From an uncultured Methylococcaceae bacterium (GTDB lineage: Bacteria > Pseudomonadota > Gammaproteobacteria > Methylococcales > Methylomonadaceae), in the NCBI GenBank assembly GCA_903939355.1, contig CAJAHC010000061.1, positions 1 to 12,738 of the forward strand: a DNA stretch of 12,738 nucleotides, read 5' to 3'. Of the stretch, positions 6,577-12,738 are shown in pieces. Below the pieces are notes generated by a model, which saw only the letters and a list, made by a program, of their open reading frames with translations, had not been told where the DNA came from and searched no databases. Each line of letters starts with the position of its first letter. Within the stretch, counting starts at the first letter, position 1. The translations under genes and the position numbers were made by a program.

Positions 6577-7122
6577 GTGTTTAGAGGAACAACCATACTT
6601 TCTGTACGTCGTGGCAACAAAGTTGTTATAGGTGGTGATGGCCAAGTCACTTTGGGCAATACCGTGATGAAAGGCAACGCCAGAAAAGTTCGTCGACTTT
6701 ATCACGACAAAGTTATCGCTGGTTTTGCAGGGGCAACTTCAGATGCATTTACTTTATTTGAACATTTCGAAGGTAAGCTGGAAAAACACCGGGGCAACTT
6801 AACTCGAGCGGCTGTGGAGATGGCCAAAGATTGGCGCACAGATCGTGCATTACGGAAACTGGAAGCGTTACTAACCATTGCAGATGCCAAAACCTCTCTT
6901 ATTATTTCTGGGACTGGCGATGTGATCGAGCCAGAATTTGATTTAATGGCTATAGGCTCGGGCGGGGCTTTTGCTCAGGCGGCAGCGCGTGCTTTACTTG
7001 AAAATACTAATCTGAGTGCGCGCGAGATTGTCGAAAGATCTTTGAATATAGCTGCTGATATTTGTATTTATACTAATCACAACTTGCGTATAGAAGAGCT
7101 AGACGCAGAACCCAATGAGTAA
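6577..7122 (+). CDS. hslV: HslV (ClpQ), peptidase subunit of the HslVU protease
   Basis: HslV forms the double-ring threonine peptidase chamber that degrades proteins unfolded by HslU in the cytoplasm. The 181-residue product has normal length. The sequence [13 protein letters not shown] shows a four-residue propeptide before the catalytic N-terminal Thr. [21 protein letters not shown] contains the conserved Lys (about 32), and [17 protein letters not shown] is the typical later motif. The start is GTG at 6577, set by AGGG seven bases upstream; no ATG fits the conserved N-terminus. Its stop lies eight bases inside hslU, a tight coupling for two subunits of one complex. Confidence 0.97.
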   Translation: MFRGTTILSVRRGNKVVIGGDGQVTLGNTVMKGNARKVRRLYHDKVIAGFAGATSDAFTLFEHFEGKLEKHRGNLTRAAVEMAKDWRTDRALRKLEALLTIADAKTSLIISGTGDVIEPEFDLMAIGSGGAFAQAAARALLENTNLSAREIVERSLNIAADICIYTNHNLRIEELDAEPNE

Positions 7123-8452
7123 GCGCATGACACAAATGACACCTAAAGAAATCGTACATGAATTAGATAAGCACATTGTCGGCCAAGCAAGCGCCAAACG
7201 CTCTGTTGCTATTGCGCTAAGAAATCGTTGGAGGCGTCAACAGGTTGACCCTGCTTTACGGGATGAAATAACACCAAAAAACATTTTAATGATTGGGCCA
7301 ACAGGGGTTGGTAAGACAGAAATAGCTCGTCGCCTTGCACGATTGGCAAATGCACCCTTTATAAAAATAGAAGCTACTAAATTTACTGAAGTTGGTTATG
7401 TAGGTAGAGATGTTGAATCAATAATTCGAGATCTGATAGACACTGCCGTTAATATGACACGTATGACAGAAATGGCAAAAGTTCAACATGCCGCATATGA
7501 TGCTGCCGAAGACAAAATTTTGGACATTCTTCTCCCCCGAGCTGATGCAGGTATGTTATCTGATTCAGAAGAATCTACCCGCCAAAAAATGCGTAAAAAA
7601 TTACGCGAGGGTGATTTGGACAATAAAGAAATAGAGATTGATGTACATATTACTCCTATGGGCGTTGAAATTATGGCGCCTCCAGGCATGGAAGAAATGA
7701 CCAGTCAATTACAAGGCATGTTCCAAAACATGGGTTCTGGCAAAACAAAATCTCGTAAAATGTTCATTAAAAAAGCTTTAACTACTTTACAAGAAGAAGA
7801 AGCCGGCAAACTTATTAACGAAGACGATATTCGCCTTCGTGCTGTTGATGCTGTAGAACAGAATGGCATTGTATTTTTAGATGAAATAGACAAAATCTGC
7901 AAACGTTCCGAATTAGGCGGCGGAGGCGGCGAAGTCTCGCGTGAAGGCGTTCAGCGTGATTTATTACCTTTAGTAGAAGGCAGCACAGTAACTACAAAAT
8001 ATGGCGCCATCAAAACTGACCATATTTTATTTATAGCATCAGGTGCATTTCATGTTGCTAAACCCTCAGACTTAATTCCTGAACTACAAGGTCGCTTCCC
8101 CATTCGCGTTGAGTTGACCGCTCTGTCTGCCGATGATTTTGTGCGTATTCTAACTGAGCCTAATGCCTCTTTAACTGAACAGTATGAAGCTTTATTAGCC
8201 ACCGAAGGTGTCTCCTTAACATTTTCAATTGACGGCATTCAGCGCATTGCTGAACTGGGCTGGCAAGTCAATGAAACAACTGAGAACATAGGCGCAAGGA
8301 GATTACACACAATGCTGGAACGTTTACTGGAAGAAATTTCTTACAACGCTCCCGACCTTACCGAAAAAACAATCATTATCGATGCTGCTTATGTTGACCA
8401 ACACCTAACTGAGTTTGCTGAAGATGAAGATTTAAGTCGCTATATCTTATAG
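7115..8452 (+). CDS. hslU: HslU (ClpY), ATPase/unfoldase subunit of the HslVU protease
   Basis: HslU is the AAA+ hexamer that recognises, unfolds and feeds substrates to HslV. The 445-residue product is full length. It shows the family N-terminus [17 protein letters not shown], Walker A GPTGVGKT (61-68), the [23 protein letters not shown] segment containing the pore loop, an inserted I domain (about 110-240), Walker B VFLDEIDK (about 252-259) and a sensor/C-terminal domain with [18 protein letters not shown] (split here: [10 protein letters not shown] and MLERLLEE are adjacent). It ends EDLSRYIL, the tail that docks into HslV. The start at 7115 overlaps the hslV stop by eight bases; internal Met codons at residues 5 and 8 are possible but less likely starts. 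Confidence 0.97.
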   Translation: MSKRMTQMTPKEIVHELDKHIVGQASAKRSVAIALRNRWRRQQVDPALRDEITPKNILMIGPTGVGKTEIARRLARLANAPFIKIEATKFTEVGYVGRDVESIIRDLIDTAVNMTRMTEMAKVQHAAYDAAEDKILDILLPRADAGMLSDSEESTRQKMRKKLREGDLDNKEIEIDVHITPMGVEIMAPPGMEEMTSQLQGMFQNMGSGKTKSRKMFIKKALTTLQEEEAGKLINEDDIRLRAVDAVEQNGIVFLDEIDKICKRSELGGGGGEVSREGVQRDLLPLVEGSTVTTKYGAIKTDHILFIASGAFHVAKPSDLIPELQGRFPIRVELTALSADDFVRILTEPNASLTEQYEALLATEGVSLTFSIDGIQRIAELGWQVNETTENIGARRLHTMLERLLEEISYNAPDLTEKTIIIDAAYVDQHLTEFAEDEDLSRYIL

Positions 8453-8514
8453 AATTCATCTCATTTAACCATGATTTTCAGCACGCTAGAACCGCTTGAT
8501 ATTTTCAACATTGT

Positions 8515-8904
8515 ATGGATTTAATTGCAAACACAAAAAATGCTTGGCCTACCGAAATCAAGCTGCATCAAGTTTCCAATATTCTTGAAGTCAGCTTCAA
8601 TGACGGTAGCTGTTATCAATTACCCTGTGAATATCTCCGAGTTTTCACTCCATCCGCTGAAGCTATGGGACATGGGCCGGGGCAAGAAATTCTTCAAATT
8701 GGCAAAGAAGACATCACTATTAAAGAGATTAAACCCGTAGGGAATTATGCAATCAGCCCCCTATTTAGCGACGGCCATAACAGTGGCGTTTATTCATGGG
8801 ATTATCTCTATAAACTGGGAACTGAATACCAAACATTATGGGCTAACTACCTCAAAAAACTTGAAGTTGCGGGCCATAGACGTAAAAAAACATTTAAAAA
8901 TTAG
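8515..8904 (+). CDS. DUF971 (gamma-butyrobetaine hydroxylase-like N-terminal) protein
   Basis: The 129-residue product consists almost entirely of a DUF971 domain. Recognisable blocks are the [21 protein letters not shown] segment (about 37-57), the [20 protein letters not shown] segment (about 69-88) and [13 protein letters not shown] (about 90-102). A basic tail (HRRKKTFKN) follows. Small stand-alone DUF971 proteins are known, and this domain is the N-terminal part of gamma-butyrobetaine hydroxylases; the biochemical role alone is unclear. The catalytic dioxygenase domain is absent. The gene sits 62 bases after hslU and two bases before ubiE, so it is probably cotranscribed with the ubi genes. 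No good Shine-Dalgarno sequence precedes the ATG, but an in-frame stop lies just upstream, so no earlier start exists. Confidence 0.9.
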   Translation: MDLIANTKNAWPTEIKLHQVSNILEVSFNDGSCYQLPCEYLRVFTPSAEAMGHGPGQEILQIGKEDITIKEIKPVGNYAISPLFSDGHNSGVYSWDYLYKLGTEYQTLWANYLKKLEVAGHRRKKTFKN

Positions 8905-8906
8905 GT

Positions 8907-9662
8907 ATGAAAATGACAAATGACAACACCACCCATTTCGGCTTTAAACAAGTAGCCACGGAAGACAAGGTTAATCTTGTACGCGGTGTATTTGATTCAG
9001 TTGCAGGCCAATACGACATTATGAATGACTTGATGTCATTGGGTATTCACCGCATCTGGAAACGCGTTGCCGTTCAATTAAGCAATGTCCGTAAAGGGGA
9101 GCAAGTACTTGATCTGGCTGGTGGAACTGGCGATTTAACTCTGTTATTTGAACAACGTGTCGGCAAACAAGGCCAAGTTGTTTTAGCAGATATTAATTCA
9201 GAAATGTTGCGAACAGGTCGAAACCGTCTAATAGACAAAGGTTTAATTGGTAATATTCGTTACGCCCAAGTTAATGCCGAATGCCTTCCCTTCGAAGATA
9301 ATACCTTTGACTGTGTCTGTATCGCTTTTGGTTTGCGTAACGTTACTGATAAAGATGCCGCCTTACGCTCCATGTTCAGAGCTCTAAAGCCAGGTGGTCG
9401 TGTTATTGTGCTGGAGTTTTCACATCCAATCGATAAAGTCACTGAAACAGTGTATGATTTTTATTCCTTCAAACTACTACCGAAGATTGGTAAATTTGTT
9501 GCCAAAGATGAAGATAGCTACCGATATCTTGCTGAATCCATTCGCATGCACCCGAAACAGGATGAGCTAAAAAAAATGATGGAAAATGCAGGACTAGAAC
9601 GCTGCGAGTATTTTAATATGTCACAAGGCATCGTTGCTATCCACAGAGGCTATAAAATTTAG
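8907..9662 (+). CDS. ubiE: UbiE, ubiquinone/menaquinone C-methyltransferase
   Basis: UbiE is a SAM-dependent C-methyltransferase that methylates the quinone ring in ubiquinone synthesis (and demethylmenaquinone where menaquinone is made). The 251-residue product has the usual THFGFKQV start, [18 protein letters not shown] (36-53), SAM motif [11 protein letters not shown] (67-76), an acidic strand end in VVLADIN (91-97), AFGLRNVTD (140-148) and [12 protein letters not shown] (163-174). It ends in the typical [14 protein letters not shown] at 8907 is given here, but ATG at 8913 has better spacing from AGGT and is an equally good start. It is followed by ubiJ after one base. Confidence 0.97.
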   Translation: MKMTNDNTTHFGFKQVATEDKVNLVRGVFDSVAGQYDIMNDLMSLGIHRIWKRVAVQLSNVRKGEQVLDLAGGTGDLTLLFEQRVGKQGQVVLADINSEMLRTGRNRLIDKGLIGNIRYAQVNAECLPFEDNTFDCVCIAFGLRNVTDKDAALRSMFRALKPGGRVIVLEFSHPIDKVTETVYDFYSFKLLPKIGKFVAKDEDSYRYLAESIRMHPKQDELKKMMENAGLERCEYFNMSQGIVAIHRGYKI

Positions 9663-9663
9663 T

Positions 9664-10272
9664 ATGTCCATCAAACCCCTATTGATGGGCGCATTAGAAG
9701 CTGCGCTTAACAAATTTATTAACCTTGATCAAAATAGTAGTAGTTATCTGGCGCCTTTGTCAGGAAAAATAATTGCTATTACTATTGTGCCGTTTAATGA
9801 AACTATTTACTTATACCCTTCTGCTGATTCAATACAGTTAGCCGATTTCAGCCCTGATAAACCTGATACGCACTTAACCGGCTCGATTTTTTCTTTTGGC
9901 TTAATGGGCTTTAGTTCAAATCCAATGAGATCAGTATTCTCTGGTGAAATTAAGATTGAGGGCGACATGCAGACTGGGCGAAAATTCCAGACACTATTCA
10001 CTAAACTTGACTTCAATATCGAACAGCAACTTGCCAATTACACCGGAAATACTCTAGCACATAACATAAGTAACTTTCTCCGAGTCGGTCAAAACTGGAG
10101 TCAAGAATCTATTAACACTTTTAAACTTAACACCTCAGAATTTTTGCAAGAAGAAACTAGAAATTTACCTGCTAAACCGGAAATGGAAATCTTTTATCGT
10201 CAAATAGATAACTTACGAACAGACTTTGATCGTCTGCAAAGCAAAATTGAACGACTTAATAAATTTCTTTAG
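9664..10272 (+). CDS. ubiJ: UbiJ, accessory factor of aerobic ubiquinone biosynthesis (SCP2 domain)
   Basis: UbiJ has an SCP2 lipid-binding fold and, with UbiK, supports the soluble Ubi complex that carries out late ring modifications; it is thought to bind lipid intermediates. The 202-residue product matches the usual size of about 200. The N-terminal SCP2 part (about 1-115) includes LPLMGALEAALNKF-like features (seen as PLLMGALEAALNKFINLD) and a GEIKIEGDMQTGRKFQTLF stretch. The C-terminal end (about 170-202) is a probable coiled coil with RQIDNLRTDFDRLQSKIERL. The start is ATG at 9664, one base after the ubiE stop. A longer frame from a TTG at 9634 would overlap ubiE and lacks support. The position between ubiE and ubiB is diagnostic. 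Confidence 0.92.
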   Translation: MSIKPLLMGALEAALNKFINLDQNSSSYLAPLSGKIIAITIVPFNETIYLYPSADSIQLADFSPDKPDTHLTGSIFSFGLMGFSSNPMRSVFSGEIKIEGDMQTGRKFQTLFTKLDFNIEQQLANYTGNTLAHNISNFLRVGQNWSQESINTFKLNTSEFLQEETRNLPAKPEMEIFYRQIDNLRTDFDRLQSKIERLNKFL

Positions 10273-10390
10273 TTTTTACTCGGAAAAATGACATAAAAAC
10301 CAAGGTAAAAAAACATAATTTTATTTACAATGACCCCAGCAAATCATCGCAAAAAACCTATTGGCTTCATCCTACATGTAAAGGTAACCT

Positions 10391-11941
10391 GTGATCCAAC
10401 CTAAAGTATTATTACGCCTGATTCATATCAACTGGGTTCTGGTTTATCATGGTATGGATGAAATTGTTTTAAAAACTCATTTATTCCGACCCGTTCGTTA
10501 CTTAGCTTTTATTTCTCCCAATTACTGGCTAAAAACCAAAGCCGAGTCTCGCGCCGTCAGAATTAGGCGCACCCTGGAAGATTTGGGGCCTATATACGTC
10601 AAATTCGGTCAAGCTTTATCAACTCGCAAAGATATACTCCCTGAAGACATTGCAAATGAACTGGTGAAGTTGCAAGACAGAGTCCCACCTTTTTCTAACG
10701 AAATTGCGCGTAACATTATTGAAAAAGAACTCGACATGTCTATTAGTGAGGCTTTTGCCGAATTTGACTCATCACCCCTGGCTTCTGCTTCAGTTGCGCA
10801 AGTGCATACTGCAAAATTACATACAGGTGAAAATGTAATTATTAAGGTTTTGCGCCCAGACATTGAAAAACAAATTCGATCAGATATTAGCCTGCTTCAT
10901 GAATTAGCTCGGATTGCAGAAAAATTCTGGCCTGATGCTAGAAGACTACGAGCAATGGCCGTAGTAGCAGAATTTGAGAAAACCACCTTAGATGAGCTTG
11001 ATCTAGTCAGAGAAGCAGGTAACGCTACCAAATTACGCAAAAACTTTGAAAACTCAGAATTAATCTACATACCTGAAGTCCACTGGCCTTTAACACGCAA
11101 AAAAGTAATGGTCATGGAACGGATCTATGGCATTCCAGTTGGAGAAATTAATCAACTTAAAGTGGGTGGTGCAGACTTTAAAACATTAGCTGAACGAGGT
11201 GTTGAGATTTTTTTTACTCAAGTATTCAGGGATAATTTTTTCCATGCTGACATGCATCCAGGCAATATCTTTGTCGACCTACCCAACAAATATATTGCCG
11301 TTGATTTTGGCATTGTCGGCTCTTTGTCTTTGTCCGACCAACGCTATCTAGCAGAAAACTTTCTGGCCTTCTTTAATCGGGATTATAGAAAAGTTGCTGA
11401 AATGCATGTTGAGTCGGGTTGGGTATCTAGCAATACTCGTATTGAAGAATTTGAAGCTGCTATTCGAAGTGTATGCGAACCTATATTTGAAAAACCTTTA
11501 AAAGATATTTCCTTTGGTCAATTGTTATTACGTCTATTTCAAACTGCACAACGCTTTGATATGCATGTACAGCCACAATTGGTACTGCTACAAAAAACAT
11601 TACTAAACATTGAAGGATTAGGACGACAACTTTATCCTGAACTGGATCTTTGGCAAACCGCAAAACCTTTTCTTGAGAAATGGTTCCATGAACGTTTGGG
11701 ACCAAAAGCTAAACTTAATAAACTAATAAAACAGTTCCCAGAATTTGCTGAACAATTCCCTGAAATCCCCTCTTTAGTTTACAAAGCGTTAAATAATGCC
11801 GCATTAGCGCAACAACAGGCAGAAACTCAACAACGAGAACTTGCTATGTTACGTAAACAGTTAGATGACAATCACAGTAAAACCATATGGACCATGATAA
11901 TTAGCACTATTATTATCGGTTCAATCATATTATTTCAGTAG
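10391..11941 (+). CDS. ubiB: UbiB, atypical kinase-like ATPase of ubiquinone biosynthesis
   Basis: UbiB (ADCK/COQ8 family) is a membrane-attached protein-kinase-like ATPase required for ubiquinone synthesis. The 516-residue product has the family's KxGQ motif as YVKFGQALSTRKD (70-81), the Ala-rich nucleotide loop ASASVAQVH (131-139), the Lys in VIIKVLRP (152), HADMHPGNIF (about 285-294) and the DFG block AVDFGIVG (about 302-309). One hydrophobic C-terminal helix (about 497-515) ends the protein. The E. coli protein is about 30 residues longer and has two such helices, so the second is missing here. The start is GTG at 10391, with AAGGT six bases upstream and an in-frame TAA at 10385. A gap of 118 bases separates it from ubiJ. 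Confidence 0.95.
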   Translation: MIQPKVLLRLIHINWVLVYHGMDEIVLKTHLFRPVRYLAFISPNYWLKTKAESRAVRIRRTLEDLGPIYVKFGQALSTRKDILPEDIANELVKLQDRVPPFSNEIARNIIEKELDMSISEAFAEFDSSPLASASVAQVHTAKLHTGENVIIKVLRPDIEKQIRSDISLLHELARIAEKFWPDARRLRAMAVVAEFEKTTLDELDLVREAGNATKLRKNFENSELIYIPEVHWPLTRKKVMVMERIYGIPVGEINQLKVGGADFKTLAERGVEIFFTQVFRDNFFHADMHPGNIFVDLPNKYIAVDFGIVGSLSLSDQRYLAENFLAFFNRDYRKVAEMHVESGWVSSNTRIEEFEAAIRSVCEPIFEKPLKDISFGQLLLRLFQTAQRFDMHVQPQLVLLQKTLLNIEGLGRQLYPELDLWQTAKPFLEKWFHERLGPKAKLNKLIKQFPEFAEQFPEIPSLVYKALNNAALAQQQAETQQRELAMLRKQLDDNHSKTIWTMIISTIIIGSIILFQ

Positions 11942-11957
11942 TCATTTTTCGACTACT
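11937..11957 (+). terminator. Stem-loop at the ubiB stop codon
   Basis: AGTAGTC and GACTACT form a perfect seven-pair stem with a seven-base loop that contains the only T run. It overlaps the ubiB stop. No T tract follows the stem, so it is not a classic intrinsic terminator; it may mark or protect the 3' end of the ubi transcript. Confidence 0.3.
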
Positions 11958-12110
11958 CTTGAACAGTCATACTATTAAAATCCAAAAGCCACAAAGCCAG
12001 CCCAAACTAAACTACACGAGAACTCGAGCCAACTATTGTCATATTTATATGAAAACCTCCCTATCACAGCATTAAAAGTATCGATTAAACATATGGTTAC
12101 AAGGATTCCC

Positions 12111-12738
12111 ATGAGAAATCCCAAACAATCTATCCAATACTGGCTTTTCACAGCATTGGTACTGATCGTAACTACCGCAAAAGGAGACGGCGACATGGGG
12201 CATAGAGTCATGGGCTCTGTAGGTCTAGACGCAGGTTCCCAACCTGATACAGGGATTTATGTTGGGGATCGTTTTTTTTATTCACATGCGAACCAATTAA
12301 AAGATAAACATGGCAATCGTGTCCCAATTGATGGCTTGGACATTGAAGCAGAGGCCAATGTAGTAGGATCATCAGGCACCTATAAGATTGAAGATGGTCC
12401 CTATATAACAGCAGCCATTGCTGTACCTTATGCGCGAGTTACAACCAAAGCCAATGTTCCAGCAACTGACATTGAACGACTAGGTCTTGGGGATATATTT
12501 GTTGAGCCACTGATGGTCGGTTGGCGGCAAAAATATTTTGATGCCGTGGCCTCTTACAGTTTTTATGCTCCTACTGGACAACTTAACCGAAAAGGCCTTG
12601 GACAGTCTCAATGGGCTCACCAATTCTCTGCAGGTGGCACTTTCTTTTTTGACGATGAGAGAGGTTGGCGTCTGTCAGCACTTACAAGTTACAATCTTTA
12701 TCAGAAGAAAAATGGGATTGACGTAACACGAGGGGATA
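12111..12738 (+). CDS. 5' part of a SphA/MetA-like outer-membrane channel protein (runs off the right edge)
   Basis: An ATG at 12111 preceded by AAGGA (six bases away) opens a frame of 209 codons that has no stop before the window ends. The N-terminus looks like a signal peptide: basic start, then FTALVLIVTTAKG. After it, the sequence GSVGLDAGSQPDTGIYVGDR (about 36-55) and later LGDIFVEPLMVGWRQKYFDA (about 126-145) and YSFYAPTGQLN (about 148-158) resemble the transporter family linked to meta-pathway phenol degradation (MetA/SphA-like beta-barrels). Such proteins are thought to pass hydrophobic compounds across the outer membrane; the substrate cannot be read here. The C-terminal half of the barrel is outside the window. 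Confidence 0.75.
   Translation, partial: MRNPKQSIQYWLFTALVLIVTTAKGDGDMGHRVMGSVGLDAGSQPDTGIYVGDRFFYSHANQLKDKHGNRVPIDGLDIEAEANVVGSSGTYKIEDGPYITAAIAVPYARVTTKANVPATDIERLGLGDIFVEPLMVGWRQKYFDAVASYSFYAPTGQLNRKGLGQSQWAHQFSAGGTFFFDDERGWRLSALTSYNLYQKKNGIDVTRGD

Noticed and set aside
8471..8524. 17-codon ORF before the DUF971 gene
   Set aside because: It lacks a binding site and is very short, and its stop lies inside the DUF971 gene without a clean stop/start junction.
9634..9663. Earlier TTG start for ubiJ
   Set aside because: It would overlap the end of ubiE by nearly 30 bases. The ATG at 9664 gives the normal family N-terminus and length.
10330..10404. 24-codon ORF overlapping the ubiB start
   Set aside because: It has no ribosome-binding site, no recognisable peptide and is out of frame with ubiB, so chance is the simplest explanation.
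12039..12052. TCATAT-TT-ATATGA palindrome before the outer-membrane channel gene
   Set aside because: It could be an operator, but short AT-only palindromes are expected in DNA this AT-rich, and no good promoter overlaps it.

Overview
The window looks like chromosomal DNA of an AT-rich gammaproteobacterium. The order hslV-hslU-DUF971-ubiE-ubiJ-ubiB and the presence of UbiJ and UbiB point to Gammaproteobacteria. A CoxB with a fused cytochrome c domain and a SphA/MetA-like outer-membrane channel would fit a methanotroph-like (Methylococcales) or related lineage, but that placement is inference. I see no mobile element, CRISPR array, tRNA or rRNA.

Left half, minus strand (read right to left). 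A 625-residue outer-membrane-type lipoprotein of unknown function (4417-6294) is followed by a cytochrome c oxidase cluster. The cluster has a probable promoter near 4343-4371, a 28-codon leader ORF whose stop overlaps the GTG start of coxB, coxB with a C-terminal cytochrome c domain, coxA, a 32-residue single-helix protein, and the copper chaperone gene ctaG. The usual next gene, coxC (subunit III), is not present in the 658 bases left of ctaG. That stretch instead holds a DUF2934-like reading frame entered through a perfect A AAA AAA heptamer at the end of ctaG, a convincing 44-residue membrane miniprotein, a doubtful 43-residue ORF and a possible gene fragment at the edge.

Right half, plus strand. 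hslV and hslU overlap by 8 bases and encode the HslVU (ClpQY) protease. They are followed by a DUF971 gene and then ubiE-ubiJ-ubiB, which act in aerobic ubiquinone synthesis. Ubiquinone is the quinone pool that feeds respiratory chains ending in oxidases such as the one on the left. After a 169-base gap, the 5' part of an outer-membrane channel-like gene runs off the right edge.

The core genes are standard. The unusual material is the set of small reading frames around the oxidase operon: the coupled leader before coxB, the ctaG/DUF2934 frame junction and the miniproteins in the place where coxC would be expected. The orphan lipoprotein is the largest unexplained gene.
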